From assembly GCA_900239685.1 (NCBI GenBank), contig OENT01000467.1, positions 1 to 64,000 on the forward strand: a DNA stretch of 64,000 nucleotides, in the 5' to 3' direction. This stretch comes from Rotaria macrura (lineage: Eukaryota; Rotifera; Eurotatoria; Philodinida; Philodinidae). A program made the position numbers and the translations under genes. The notes beneath the pieces were generated by a model, which did not search any database, had not been told where the DNA came from, and saw only the letters and a program-made list of their open reading frames with translations. This document shows, in pieces, positions 25,001 to 39,099 of the stretch. How positions within the stretch are numbered: position 1 is the stretch's first letter; the number at the start of each line of letters is the position of its first letter.

Positions 25001-27040
25001 TCGTAGAAAAACTAAATCTTTGTTGGGAGTTGATCTTCTTACTTGTCGCCCATTCTCGAGTTAATAGAATATGGAGAGGGGTAATGGATTTCGTAGATTA
25101 TATTCGTTTTCTATATCAACTCTAAACTATTTATCTGATTCTTCATCCTAACGTATGATCATTCACAATTAAGTTAGTAAAATCTATTATCTGTTAAATA
25201 ATAGGATGAAGAAAACATTTTTCAATGAAAGAATAAACGAGACAGACAGGGTGACGCTTGCGTGGTCCATGCATGATCTTAGTATGACGTGAGTCAAGCG
25301 TGAAAATCAGTCCGAAGCTGTCTGTGGCAAGCAGGCAGAACACTCCTTGGACTTCTGTTGAGGAGGCAGAACTGCAAATATTATGTTTTCGTATCAGCTG
25401 GCTGTTCATCTAATAGAGTTCTGTCGATTAAATCTGCTTCAGATCTTTTCTTGAATAAGCTAGAGAGAAAAGAATAGACCATTTATGCATCAAGCCTATC
25501 CATCGATGTCAGAAGATATTCTACATAAAATCGTTATTTCAACAAGTATGCCTTATGCTCGATTAATATTTTGTTTCAACTAGAATATTATACTGCTCAG
25601 TTATTTTATTGATTTGAGTGACTATGATGAAGTAAAATTTTCCGGACTGCATGTTTCATGAAGCCAATTTAAATATCTCTTTTTCAGATATTACTTCCTC
25701 GATATAAGTGACGACTGAGTTTCGTGAGCGTCTTTATCGAAATCAGATGTTGGATATGAAAGAGAGGCAAGGAGAGAATCATCTTCACTCTGCTTGGCTA
25801 TGCTTCGCAACAATACTTTGAGAATCAACATCCTCAATGCTATTGTCTTAAAGGTTCACTGTGTTCACTGTTTATTTCAACGTTAGAATATGAATACAAA
25901 GGATATCGAAAATGAGTGACAACTAACATGGTATTGTGTGACGCTTGAGCCTAGTGCTATGCCTTGACCTCTCCTATTCAATTGGTTGCGACAGCTAGTT
26001 AAGTGAGCACTGATCTCTAAAATAGAAGACATATGCAAAAGGATGAAGATATATTGAAAGCAACATTGTAATATCATAAGGTGACAGCGAAATTCTGTGC
26101 TTCAGTTGTACCTCTCATTGGATTGTATTGAAGGTCAGGTTTGATGAGTGTCTTTATAAGACTAGAAGGTGAATATGAAAGATTTAAAAAGAGACGAATC
26201 GGAATCACTTCAGTATTTATTGGAAAATCAGCGATGTGTCACGTAGCAGCATCTCCCGATTGATTATCGTATAATCGTAGTTGTAGGATGAAAACAAGAC
26301 CATGAACATGAAACAAAGTCACAGACAATAGAGATCATTGTCATACTTTGAAAGGCATCAGGCAGATTTTGTGTTCCAACATCTTCAATTTCGTTCACTG
26401 GAAGAGCCAGCTTAAGGATGGTCTACTGTTAGAGGAGAGCAAGAATATGAGAAAAGTCAGAATGAGAGTAATGATTACCGTACTATTTCGTTAAGTATCA
26501 AAGAAGCGTCATGCCCATTGGTACGGCACACCCTCATGGCCAATATTCAACTTGGTCATAGTCTTTATTGAAACATGTGAATAGACAAGAGATATAAAAA
26601 AACGGAAAGATTTCATCTTGACTTTTCTACACATTTTTCGATCAAAACAATTGTCATAGAGATGAATCTTGTCCCGAATTCGATGCCCTTTAACATGGTC
26701 GATTTAAGGTTTTCGTACCTCCTCACATCGATCAAAAATTGTTAGAAAAGTCGAGTTTTGTACTGGGTAGTTGAAGATTTTTGCACCTTTCTTCTTCGTC
26801 TTAGAATTTAGACGTTTTCTAGTTTACAAAAATATTTCTCACAGGCCTTTCTGGAGAATTGAATGGCAAATCTTTTCAAAACAATTCAGCCGATCGTATC
26901 AAAGAAACTGGCTGAGTTGAAGCATAAGCAAAGTAGTGTCATTTTTTATGGCTTATCGTTTGGTGATATGGCGATCTGGTTTTCTATTCAAAGAAAATAA
27001 AATGAAGAACTCTATGACAATGAAAAACATAAAAATTGAG
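22010..27040. other. Long intergenic stretch, no gene seen
   Basis: About 5 kb of AT-rich DNA with only short open frames and no recognised domain. Between about 25.7 and 26.6 kb loosely similar blocks recur (phrases such as GAGTGTCTTTAT and GAATATGAAAGA), which may be a very diverged duplication. Confidence 0.45.
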
Positions 27041-27049
27041 TAAATTCCG

Positions 27050-27679
27050 TTAATTGAAAAAGTTCCTTTTCTTCGTTTCAAATTCGTTGAGAAACGAATT
27101 TATAGTTCTCAACAAGAAAATATTATCTAAGAAATGTTTTCCATTAGTCTGCGATTGATCTTTATCTTGATGTTGATCTACGACGGTTTTTATGTCACTT
27201 TCTTCGATATTTACAAAATCGTCGTCATCTATATGATTTGCTTGTGATGCTGCTGGTTCATCTGATGACTCTAGTATTTCACTAATAAAATCCATATTTA
27301 TCTCAGGACTGAAGTCTTCCGACTGAAACTTGTCGGTGAATGTTTGCTTCTGTGCATTGGCATATATTTCCTTTGCTTGCCTTTCAATGGTTTGTGTAAA
27401 TGACAACGCTAAATTATCTTCCATTTCCTGACTTAGTTGATTACTTGTCTCGTAAAAACAATCATCTGCTGCAATAGGATTCGACGATGAATTTCCGACC
27501 GTTTGAGCATCGTAATATTTCGAATCTTTTTCCAACTTTGAAATAGTCTAAATTGAATCGTTTGTTAATAAATAGAAAGTTTTAATCGTTTATAGAATAG
27601 CTACTCCTGGAAGTTCAATTGTATCATCAGCTATCCACACCAAGGTTTTACCTCTCATATTCTTATTTGTGATTGACAT
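27050..27679 (-). CDS. Acidic protein of unknown function, paralog A of three
   Basis: A two-exon gene of 190 aa. Exon 1 is 27605-27679 (25 codons) and exon 2 is 27050-27547, with a 57-nt phase-0 intron. It is rich in Asp, Glu, Gln and Asn and has no signal peptide or membrane segment. It shares with paralog B the central motif (here RQAKEIYANAQKQ, FQSEDFSPEIN), the exon-1 length and the intron position. The C-terminal motif of paralogs B and C (WN-F-ELNEE-DV-IG-DD) is degenerate here, reduced to a FLNEFETKK-like tail. This is the most diverged member. No known family is recognised. Confidence 0.65.
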
Positions 27680-30600
27680 TACCTTGTGTTTATGTTGACG
27701 ATAAAACCTTGTACAGGTTTGTTATTTTCACGCTTCACTGCCTCCACATGAATTGGTCGATAATGGATTTGACTTTTATTATTTGTTCATATTGCTTTGA
27801 ACAGGAGACGATATTTAATTTCTCATACGGTTCACATGAAGGAGACAAATGAAGACGATGCAGAATTTCGTTTCAACAATTTACAGTCGGTACATACACG
27901 CGTATGACTCATTTATGATTCGTCATCACCGAACGATTTGATTCATACACGCACGTTTTCGATATTTTCCAGCCACTGAAACACTAGCTGTAATAGGAAA
28001 ATTAATAAACACGTCTCAGCTCTGAAATTAGAAGAATCGTCATCGATACTGTGCAGAATATTTTTTCATGAAACATTGACAGTATCTACAAAAGAAATTG
28101 AAATTTGCTTCTTTCTGACTGGGAGCAATTAGATTGATTTTATGAACCCAAATTGAACAAACAAAGGAAATTAGCTTCTTACTCAATCTTCTAATGAGAT
28201 CAACCATGGAGATGTGGATGGGGTGCACTATGAAAAGGCTCGCCAATTTGTTGTTCCACTTCCATCAAGAAGTCCCTTTTCGATCTAATGTTACACGAAT
28301 GAGTATGTCTAACACACTATACGATGAAAATCTAAAACTATTTTAATGGCAGCGCAACTTCTGACTCGTCGATGAAATAACCTTTTGTACAGATTTATAT
28401 TCATTGTGACCATTCAAGAAAAATAAATGAAGAATTAAAAATAAGTTTTGTTTCAGTGAACAGTTAGCTCATGAACAATTATTTGCGTAGCTCTATGCTA
28501 ATGTGCTGTCGTCATCGAAGCTTCAACAATATCAAATCTTCTTTAAACAAAGCCAGTCAATGGTGCTAAATAATAATTTCTATATTATTAGGGAGGTAAC
28601 GAGTACAAACCTTTCGATCTCGATCGCAATTTATCTCAATCTCATTCTGTAGATATATAATCGGTGATGGTTTATCGAAGAAATTCCTTTCGCTCAACAG
28701 AATCACATATCTTGAACTATGAAGATGAATCCACATTTCCCTCTCAATAAATCGAATCTCCGCAGTTTAACGATATGTGACACTGCTGTGAAATTCGTTG
28801 TTAATCACAGTAGAGATTCTCGTAGATTAAAATAGGTTCTTCTTTAAGTCACTACTTCTTACAACAATGAATTCGTGTCTTTGGTTATGCATGTTTATCG
28901 ACAAGTCGCACTCTATTCATATATTTATGTTGCAAATCGCTCTCGAATCTCTGCCGACCATTCTGAGTTCTGACCATGCGCAGTTGTCCGACTTTTGATG
29001 GAAGAGAAATTCTGAGTTAAGATTCTATTTCAGTCCGAAACCTAAATCTGTATTCAAGATCTCTTTTATTCATTGATACGTATACCATTGAATATTAAGT
29101 GAAAACTGGATTAGAAAAGTTGCAGCATTTTTCAACCGACTCCTATCAAATGACGACCTATCGATCTTCTGTAAAGTATAAAAAGAAATTCAGAATTCAC
29201 CATCGATTTTCAACATTGGAATTCGGGCTGGAACGAAAGTCTTTTCTTAATCGAATTTCAGACTGTCGACCAATATGCAATGTTAGAATGGCCTAGAACA
29301 ATCTGACATTAGCCTAGGACATGTGTAAAGATATTTAAGAATTCTCTTGCGTTAAAAAAACCATTTTACAATATTAGAACGCATAGTCCAAGTGAAAGTC
29401 GAAAACAAGTTCATTTAAACATGATCCGATGATTTGTGAATGGCAACGAATATGTAAATAACAGCCTACATAGGAAGCACCCAACTGTAGGAAAAGCAAT
29501 AGTCTTAGTCGACTGTGTCCCCATTTCGAAGAAAGATAGTTGTAGTCGTTCGTCAGTTAAAACAATGAATACGTCGTAGTTTGACTACTTTGAGAAGTTG
29601 AAGGTTTGATTTTAGACGGCCTGAATTTTCACACGGGACATCTTAGATGATGCTAACCAAATCTTTGTTCAGTTTCATTTCTCATTCCGCCTAGAAACTT
29701 ATGCTACTTGCTCATCATTCAAACTTTGTCAATCTACGGTAAACTTCGTTGACAATTTTATCTGATCAATAAAAAAAGACACTGAAACCACAGAAACTAA
29801 AATTTCTATTTGTACTATTGAAAAACATAACTATGATTATCGAACAAGAAGAAATACGACGGTTGAATCAGAAACAAAACAAATGCTCAATCAAGATCTA
29901 AAGGAGAATAGCTTGATTGCTTTTTAATGTTTTGAAAATTTCCTCTTCAATATTTTCCTCGCAGAACAAATTGTTCATATCACGTTCCTTCTTATTCATT
30001 TCTATGCATCAACTTTTCATGTGTTGGACTCCATAATCTATTGAGTAAAACATTCATAAGATATGAACATTTATCTCATCCAGCAGATTTGACGATTGAT
30101 TATTATCAGCTAGCAAGTCAGCAATATTTGTCATTCATGTGTTCTTTGTAGCATAGTTTTCATGATAACATTACAAAGACGAAGTCGCTTTTTATTTGAC
30201 TTTGACAAATAGTTTCGAGTATCTTGAGAATTTCATTCCATAACTAAGAATACGTAGGGACCTAATAAAAAGCATAGGAATAATACTTACAAAAATGCAA
30301 TAGAATCTCCAAATAAAAAAGGGAACAGCTGGTTCAAATTAAACAGACTTGTACAATATCGACTGAAAACTAAAAATATCATTCACTCGCTTTTGAACGA
30401 GCTGCTTAATGTGCCTGAAATTTCTAAGGAAATCGAAAGTAACACTTTACTCGTGGAATTTTCTCTCTTCTCAGAAACCGCTTGCAGTGATGCTTTTGTG
30501 ATTGATTCTAAACAAAATACATTCGACAATCTCAACAAACTACACGTCGGCTTCAACATATGATCTATTTTCAGCTCATATCAGTCCAAAGGCAAAAACA

Positions 30601-33600
30601 AATCTGTAACGCAGGACATTGAAAATCGTTAGAAAGAAGTTTTCATCTGAATCTCAGCTCAAAAATACGCCACACATCCTTTCAAATTCACTGGAATTTT
30701 CATTCGAAATCGATGCATGCTTTTTGTCATATACCAAGTTTATAATAAAGTAAATACTTGAGAATTTCTTGAGAGATAGAATCTTGTTTTTTGCCTATCT
30801 AATACCTTGATGCGAAAGCTGGCATTTGGGCTGAAATTGTCACGCTTCTCTAGACGCTAGAGACTCTATCTCTTGGTAAAATTTCATTTCTTTCGATTTT
30901 CTAAACGACCTGAAGAGTCTTCGAGGACGCATACCGTTACACTGTAAGAAGAACAAACTAATTTGTTGTCAGCATATGCAGTATGAACATATGCGGAGAG
31001 TTCGAAGTCTCGTTTTTACAGTTCATTTTCCCCGCCTTGTTAATACGCGCTCGTTCGACGTTCGGGGACCAATCTATGATAAATCTATTGAAGATGAGAA
31101 ACGCTAGTGTTAACATTTTCGTCTTTTCATTTATCCATTTTTGTCATTGCAGATTTTTTATGACACTTCACGCAGACGCCGTAGATGAAATTAGTTTATT
31201 GCTTTCATAGGCAATGCAACGTGCTGAACACAAATAATTATGAATAATTAATATTATTTACTTTGTTTGGACATACTTCATGAAATTCGATGTCAGTGAA
31301 TTCTATAGTGAACGTGAGAACAGAGTGGGTTTGATTTGCAGAATTTTATTTGCTTATAGATCCAACTGAATGACAATCGTTCTTTTTTCATTTCGGAACA
31401 AAGTGTTGACTTTGTATCTCACGAACGAGATCACACATTGTAGTAGCACTTTATTAATTGGATAGAGGAACATATTGAAAATTAGTTTCCTCCTCTCATT
31501 CGGTTGCCGTTGGAATAGAAAAATGCAAAGGGAAGATTTCAAGTTATCCTACGGGACGCCTTTCTCTCGTTACTCTATTAGACTATTAGCATTACGATGA
31601 TTCAAAACTAATTATTGTTTTTAATAATAATATTCAGTGTTTTTATTTTAACCACTGCCCTTTCGTTTACTGTTTGATTAATATCGAAAATTGAATGTGT
31701 ATTTAGTAAATTTAAATCACAGGTGGCTTAGTTTTGAGGTTTTGAAATAAAAATCACACAAGACGGAGATCAGCAGGATGAAACGCTTGCAAAAACTTTG
31801 TCGATCTCTCTTTCAAAATTCTCACGATGTCTATAATTCGTCCAGTCCTCTTTTGTGAACCTCACTCGATACATCGGATACAGTATACGGATTGCAGCAT
31901 TTTCGTATTCCCTCTGTATTGCAGCTTACGAAAACTAGAACACTTCAGAGTTTCTTGTAAATGTTCCGTTGAACGACTTATAAACATTCTATAGAACCGA
32001 TTCGTGGATTTTCCAGCACATGTCTGTTCTTTTATTGGATTTTAATAATAAAACTTGGACTGTGTCATCGTTGAGAACAGTCGTAGGTAAAAATCAACAA
32101 CGTCTTGAGCATAGAAAATGACGATCAACGTTTTCTAGAAACAACTGAATAAATGTATGGATGCACGCAATGATTTTCGGCATCCTTGATGCTTTTGCTA
32201 GGAGTATCGTTATCAAGTTCAAATCAATCTTTGGTGGTCATCCATTGTTTCCTATAGATATCTTTTTCGAAGGCAACAAAATAATCTTGGTCTCCGTGGT
32301 CCGTGAAGAGGTGTTAGGAGGAGAGTGTAGGATGACAGGAAATTCCCCTTTGTTTGTCAACACTCAAATTAAATCCGTTTTCCAAATGTGATGGAAACCA
32401 GACGGATACGAACGATTACGAGACTCTTGTGGACTTGCTCTGATGAGTTTTGTCATGTCACATATGAACCACGTACACGCTGCTGATCGATCTCTTCTAA
32501 TATTGCCAAAAGCATGAGAAAAAATATATTTATCAACCTGCTACTGATACAAAACATAGAATTTGCCCAAACACTTTTATCATACACACCATAATGACGA
32601 TTAGAACTAATTCGCATGCAGATAGTTTAGTTTTCAGTATGTAAAAATCACTAGACTGACTGGGTCGACACATGAATAGACCACTGAAAAATGACACAAT
32701 CTAATCGGATTTTCAAGCAATAAAATCACAAATAGAATCGATTAAAATCTTTTGCATGAAAAAATGGTTGATTTTAATCAAAATTATCGCTGATTTAGAA
32801 GATTATTCTTGATTAAAATCAAACACTTTCCGATTGGGAAGATTTCAACCGATTATAAAATCATACTCGATCTTTCTATCACTGGAGCATCTACACGATG
32901 CTCACTGAGATATTTCAAAGTACGCATTTCCCGAAGAATATCAAGATTTATCTTCTGCACGAGCGGAGCCTGTTTCGAATATAATATGTTGCAATTTCTA
33001 TTCTTCATTCGGTATATGTTGAATACTATCAGTTTCCATGGTTTTATTTTTGTTCTTGTTTTCGTTTATTTTGGTACGGCTTTGATTTGTTCTCTTCTTT
33101 AGGAGACTTCTATGAATTTTTCTTTGACATATTAATACGAAACATCATTTCAATCAACATCACCGGAGGTACTCGAAGTTAATTGCTTTCCCAGTTTGCT
33201 GTTACTGTCAATTTTCTTTTTCATGTCTCATCTATAGACGCCTATTCGATGCCCTCATCAAATCACAGAGATCTACTCACTCAATGCAAATTAGTAAAGA
33301 CAGTGTCATGCCACCATTCACAGTCGTAAGATCACTTTGTGATTTTCTCCTTTAAAAAACTGTTTTTACCTCAACATCGAATTTTTCGACTCAGTTGTAC
33401 GAGAAATGTCCATGAAGGAGATAATCACTCACAGAGATTTATGAATATTTGTAGAAAAGAGCGTCAAGAATGAAAAATCATCGAACCATGACATTAATCA
33501 TATTGCGTGTTTTTTGAAAATTTATTCATAGAAGTAAAATTTTTCAACACAAATGTCATAGTTATAGCTGTTCAATATATAAACTGTTTCATCGGTTTCC
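27680..33600. other. Intergenic, no gene seen
   Basis: Nearly 6 kb between two paralogs of the acidic family, with no further copy recognised. Open frames are short, without motifs or splice support. No repeat array, RNA gene or transposon end was recognised. Confidence 0.45.
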
Positions 33601-33608
33601 ACTGATGA

Positions 33609-34283
33609 TCATGAAGATTTCGCTCGTTGGCTTCTCCGATTGAATAACGTCTCGTCATCAATTGTTCCGATAATAACATCTGTTTCTTCATTCAGTTCAT
33701 CGAAAAATGATTTAAAAGTATTCCAAAATGGAACATCATCTACAGGTTTCTGGGCACTATCGACTGGTGGATGAGTATCTCTACCATCGTCGGTGGCGCT
33801 TCTTATTTCGCCTTGATCGATATGTTCGAAAATTTCCTTGCGCAAACTATTCGTTTCTAAACTCGAATCTGTGTCTGATTCGTCGACAGACTGTCTATTC
33901 AGATCGGGATCGTCTTCTTCCGTTTGAAAATGATCACGTGCTGAATTTTCATCGGCGTTTTGGTAAACATCTTTAGCTTGTATTTCAATAACTGGTCTAT
34001 ATGACCATGAAAAGTTCATTATCATTCCTTTATTTAGTGGATCAGTTGTTTCATTATAAGGTTTAGGCGATGGAAAAAGGAACGAAGACGAGCTCTTCGG
34101 TATTGAAACATTAGTAGGTTTAAATCTTCTTTCCAACGGCGTCGTGCTCTAAATAGAATAAACAGATAGAAATGAAACCGTCATTTTTTCTTTTTCTACA
34201 ATATTTACAGTCCAGAATTCTGCTTCATCATCAGTTACCAACGCCAAAGTTTCAACTTTCTTGCGTGTATCTGTGGTCGACAT
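33609..34283 (-). CDS. Acidic protein of unknown function, paralog B of three
   Basis: A two-exon gene of 204 aa. Exon 1 is 34209-34283 (25 codons, starting MSTTDTRKKVETLAL) and exon 2 is 33609-34148, with a 60-nt phase-0 intron starting GTAAATATTG. The middle carries IQAKDVYQNADEN and FQTEEDDPDLN, matching paralog A. The C-terminus carries VPFWNTFKSFFDELNEE, DVIIGTIDDETLF and RRSQRAKSS, matching paralog C. So B links all three. It is strongly acidic and probably disordered, with no signal peptide or membrane segment. The conserved C-terminal block of about 45 residues is the likely functional module. Function unknown. Confidence 0.7.
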
Positions 34284-34289
34284 TGTTTT

Positions 34290-36580
34290 GAAGTGATTTT
34301 CGATAAATCATGCACTTCATATTTTTCACGCTTCACTTCACACACGCATACTGTTCGAATACAAAGAATAACTTGTTTTTTCGTTTTTATTTCGGTTACT
34401 TATATATCTATACCTTATTTGTCTCCCAACTATCAGGGACGACGTGAATGAATGCAAAACAAGATCAATTCGTGCAAATACAGGCTCTTTTTTTCTTCTG
34501 CTTTCTTTTACAGAGATTATTTACACAATAAACTTCTTTCGTTGTTCACTTTCGAAAGAAATTTCGAAATACTTTTCGAAACCATTCGATTTTATTCTAT
34601 TGAGTCGACGTACAAATCGTGGGTCGAAATAATTGTTACACTGTTTGAGAATAATTTTTCAAAAATAACTAATTGTACCCTAATACGATTACAGATCGTA
34701 ATGACACAATTAGTATTTTGTTTTCACCACCATGTGCGTTGAAATGCCAATAAACATTATCTGCATTATATTAGATGTATTCATAATGCAAAAGAAAGTG
34801 TGTTATTCATTATCCACAGTGAATGCTCGCCAAGAGCATCGGTTTCATGGACAGTAAAGATCACTCGGAACAGAACTGTATATGCGTTGGCATTTGCAAT
34901 CGAATAATTGCTTAACGTAAAGACGAACACATGATACTTTCATTGACTTGATGGTTCAATTGATCTCTACGCCGAGAATCATGATGATTCTGAAACCTTT
35001 GCATGCACGGATCAAATATTTTCATCTCGTTTTCTATCCGTAGACTTCGACTTTCTTGAATTTCCACTTTGATTATAAACTTAACTACGCAGAGCTGATT
35101 TCGAAATGAATTCTTTCTATTTAATCAACCTGAAAACTTGATCTAAAATTCATAATAAAATGAAAGTAGTTTTCTCTCAAAAAAAATTCAAAGAATCGTT
35201 CATTTATTTTGCTCACGTAAAATATGAAATCATTTTCAGACGACTCGAGTAGAAATACATGCAATCATTGAAATAAAAAAGCGTAGACAAATGAGAAAAG
35301 GTTTATTACACGGTAATTACAAGAACTACAAGTACGATGTATAATGAACACGTAGAACAGTGCAGGTAGAAGTCATTTTCAAGGCCTTTTTATAACTGTT
35401 CGTATGAACGATGATTGAAGTAAATGAGCTAATTAAATTCAACAAGAAAACAAGGCACCTGCTTCTCGGTTTGATGATCGTTTTATTTTCGAGAAATGCT
35501 TTTCAAAACAAGTGATTGCATATACACGTTTCATCACTATCAACCCTGATTTTCACCGGAGTAGCAGTGCCATTTCTCATTATCTATAACATAAAATAAG
35601 TGAAACTGATTCATCCGCAGATCGTTGCAGCATGATTATAGATTTGCATGAGAATATTTCGAAATTTCTCATCGAGATCAATGTATTCGGGTGTTTGAGA
35701 GTTCATTCGTCGTTAGAATTAAGACTGAACGAAGTTTGTTTCTCCATACCAGACAACGATCAGCACCGAAACAAATCCTGATAAGTTTCAAATGAATAAG
35801 TCCACTCACCATTATTTTTCAACAAATATTTCTAGATAGTACAATTCGATTTGTTAGGGTTTAATTAATCATCGTCACTGTGACAAAGCTAGGAAGTCGC
35901 TTTAATCCTTTACCGTCGAGCACTTATAGCCCGTTAATGTTTATAATACCTCAAACAAATGAGTATTGTCGGGTTACAGGTTGACTACTATCACATAATT
36001 AATCAACCGTTTCAACTAATGTTCAAATATTTTTATTGGTCGAAAGAGAAATACGTTCTTCTTCGACATTAGACAATCAAAACGGTTTCTTTTAACAGAC
36101 TCCAGATTTTATAAGAGAAGGATCGTTGACGTACTTTGAGTGTCGATATGTCTACGCATCGCTATCGATATCAAGAGAACTACTTATTGTATTTTCCTCA
36201 TTTTTTCATTCCAAAAGTTTCATTTGTCAAAAAAGAAACGATCGAATAGCAGCAGAATCAATGAGACGAGAGACACTCTCCGAAATTAAATGACAACAGT
36301 TGGAATCACTCGATCATTCTAGCATGCTTATCTTAGTACAAATTTTAGCTTCATCATTGTTCTTGACGATGAGAAAAATGTTTACCACATATCGGCATAG
36401 TTAATACACGTATTGCAGTTCGACACGCTTGACTACGTTAGGTAATTAATTGGGGAGGTAAATCGATTTCTATGTAAACACAACAAGATGCCAACAATGA
36501 AAAGAAACATAACTATGCGTGTAGTGATCTAGAAAACAGTTTCCTTTTAATTAGAAAATTATTCAGTATTCTTCTAATGC
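34290..36580. other. Intergenic, no gene seen
   Basis: Sequence between paralogs B and C of the acidic family. No coding frame with splice or motif support, and no repeats. Confidence 0.45.
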
Positions 36581-36588
36581 AATATGTT

Positions 36589-36803
36589 TTAAAAAAAAGT
36601 CACTACGCGATCATCGTTAGTAATGTTGTTGATCGCAGTTGAAGATTTCGCTTTTTGACTTCTTCGTTCGAATAATATTTTGTCATCCATTGCCCCAATA
36701 AGAACATCCTTTTCTTCATTCAATTCATTGATAAATGTTTTAAAACTATTCCAAAGTGGTACGCTATCGAAAGGTTTATCAGGATCATCGAGATCATCGT
36801 CGC

Positions 36804-36834
<31 letters not shown>

Positions 36835-37327
36835 GGTATCTGTGGTTGGATTGATTATCACTGGTTTCTTACTTTGCTCGGCGTCGATAAAGACATCATC
36901 ATCTAAATCATCGATGTCGATGCCTGGCCTTCCTTTTAACCGATGAATTAATCGACGAAAAAAGCCAACTTTTTCTCCCAAATCATATTCGTCGAGATCG
37001 ATCTTGTCATTCATTTGAAATACATCAAATATTCCATTCTTGTCGATTTTGTCTAATTTTTCTTTCTCTTGTTTTTGATTTGTTGGTTTATTTGATGGTG
37101 ACGAGTCATGTTCTATTTTTCCATTTGAATTATTCGGCTTTTTAAAATGAAGCCCATCCGAATAAAATTCGTTTGATTTTGGAAATCGAAAAATTGTGCT
37201 GCCATCGTATGGTGATGTATTCTTAAGAGTATTACGAAAAATAAACAAGATATTAGACTCAGTCAATATTTACCGTATGAATTTTAGCTCCATAATAGGA
37301 AAGCAAATCCAAGGCTTCAATCTTCAT
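36589..37327 (-). CDS. Acidic protein of unknown function, paralog C of three
   Basis: A two-exon gene of about 228 aa. Exon 1 is 37274-37327 and exon 2 is 36589-37221, with a 52-nt phase-0 intron whose donor GTAAATATTG equals that of paralog B. The C-terminal block VPLWNSFKTFINELNEEKD, VLIGAMDDKILF and RRSQKAKSS is closely related to B. It differs in the middle, with a Lys-rich stretch, FFRRLIHRLKGRPG and a run of ten Asp from a (GATGAC)n microsatellite at 36800-36836. Aligned with A and B, the ancestral start codon position reads GCA (Ala), so translation must begin at the Met seven codons further in. It ends about 360 bp from the TSG101 stop. Function unknown. Confidence 0.65.
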
Positions 37328-37687
37328 ACTTTTTGTGATCAATGTTGCCTTAGATCGATTTCAATAGTCAACGTGAAATATTATACATCGCACGCGTCAA
37401 TACACACGCCTACATCATTTACTAACAAATTTCGTTATTTCTGCTTGCCTCTATCACTCCCAATATGATGTAGGTATCAATATGCTATTTTTACAATAAA
37501 TAAGCCAAATATACAATATTCCTATCGTTTGAATCCATCCAATCAAACGCGACAATTATATATGCCGATGTCAAATTCGTTGCCCTCCTCCTCCGTGTTT
37601 ACTTTCCTCTATATGAACAGCGACGTAGATATGCTGAAATAGGATCGATTTTTTTATTTAACAAAAGCGCAAGCACACACGCGTAAT

Positions 37688-39099
37688 TTATTTCAGAGGT
37701 AAACCAGCAACTTGTCGACATTTTCGCATCGTTGCTCGCAACATAAATTGCTTTCGGGAAAGTTCTCTAACGTGCTGGCATAAATGAAAAGAAAAACATG
37801 AGGATCAAGGTGAATTAATAAGAAAGAAAACAACAAAACATACTTTTAAATAAGTGTCTAATCCAATAGATTGTCTTCGAAGTCCATCAGCAAGATAATA
37901 GAGTAAATCTTGAATAGCATGCTCTTCAGCATAAGCTTGCAGCAATCTTTAAACAATAGAATCATAAACAAGAAAGAAAAAATTGAGAAAAGAAACAAAG
38001 CAAAATCTCAACTGTTTATAAATCGGTGCAGGCATGATGACAGCATCGTCTTGTACCGAACTTCCTTTGGTGTTTGGTGGTACTTTTCGTGATCGATTCG
38101 TCGTTTCATTCATTTTGCTTTGTAAACTTTTAAGATAGTTCTTTAAAAACACTCGAATAAACATAAACATCGATCAGAAACGGAAAGCTGACCTGCGCTT
38201 GAATCTGTTGTTGCTGGGCATCATTAATCAAACATTCAATTTTTCTTTCTCCGTTCGTTAAATCTTGTTTCGTTTTTTCAAGTGACTCGATTTCTGCTCG
38301 ACTGGTTTGCACGACTTCATCCAAACGAGATCGAACTCTATCAAAAATAGCTGTTTGAACAGATACTCGATAAACATCTGATGACATCTGTGTTGGCGGA
38401 TATCCATATCCATATGGATATGATGGATTGCCACTACCACCAGGCATGACCATCGGCGTTGGCATCAGCGATGGATTTGTTGGATAAGGAGTTGGAAGAC
38501 CAATCGGATTCGAATTCGGATTCGGATTTGAATTTGAATTTGAATTTGAATACACAGGAGGTGATTTGCTGAATGCTTCCGACATAGCTTTCAATAAGTT
38601 GAGAACATCACTATGTGGCTAGAAAAACAGTATTCATAGAGATGCAGTTTCTAAATCAAATAAATAAATTACATGACGCCAACTTTTAAGATAAGGTATC
38701 ACAACAGCTCCATCAGGTTGTACATCTCTACTTGTTTGTGAGACATGCATATCTGGTGTTGGCTTAACGTAAGCTAATGGTGCCACATGCGGATGATCTT
38801 GCTGAAGCCATACTTCAATCGGTATGTTATAACGATTTCCCTTATATTGACAATTAACAGTTCCATATAAACAAAGTAAATCTTTGAACAGGCCATCATT
38901 ATAGAAGTATGGGCTGATTTTCAACATAAGATTACTTATTGGTGAATTCATTCCTTGTGTAATATCTCGACGAACCAAATCACGATAGGTGGGCTTTGAA
39001 ATTGAAAAAATTTGACTTTTTTTCAGAATACTCCATGTGTAGTCTTACTCGTGCTTTTACAATCATTTGGTCTATTTCAATTTGGCTTGGTTTTGTCAT
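37688..39099 (-). CDS. TSG101: TSG101, ESCRT-I subunit
   Basis: A complete gene of 371 aa (human is 390). Six exons: 39049-39099, 38673-38993, 38193-38618, 38013-38140, 37844-37946 and 37688-37774, all with GT...AG introns of 50-70 nt. It recognises ubiquitinated cargo and PTAP-type motifs and drives endosomal sorting, budding and cytokinesis as part of ESCRT-I. The N-terminal UEV domain (about 1-145) is clear: YRDLVRRDI, LYGTVNCQYKGNRYNIPI, VKPTPDMHV and YLKSWRHPHSDVLNLL. The Cys of active E2 enzymes is absent, as in the family. A Pro/Ser/Asn/Gly-rich linker (about 150-200) precedes a coiled coil (from SVQTAIFDRVRSRLDEVV). The C-terminal steadiness box starts at PAPIYKQLLQAYAEEHAIQD and ends RKQFMLRATMRKCRQVAGLP. 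The linker begins with an NS/NP dipeptide repeat from a GAATTT microsatellite. Confidence 0.95.

Noticed and set aside
33728-33976. Plus-strand open frame opposite paralog B
   Set aside because: Antisense shadow of the acidic-family gene.
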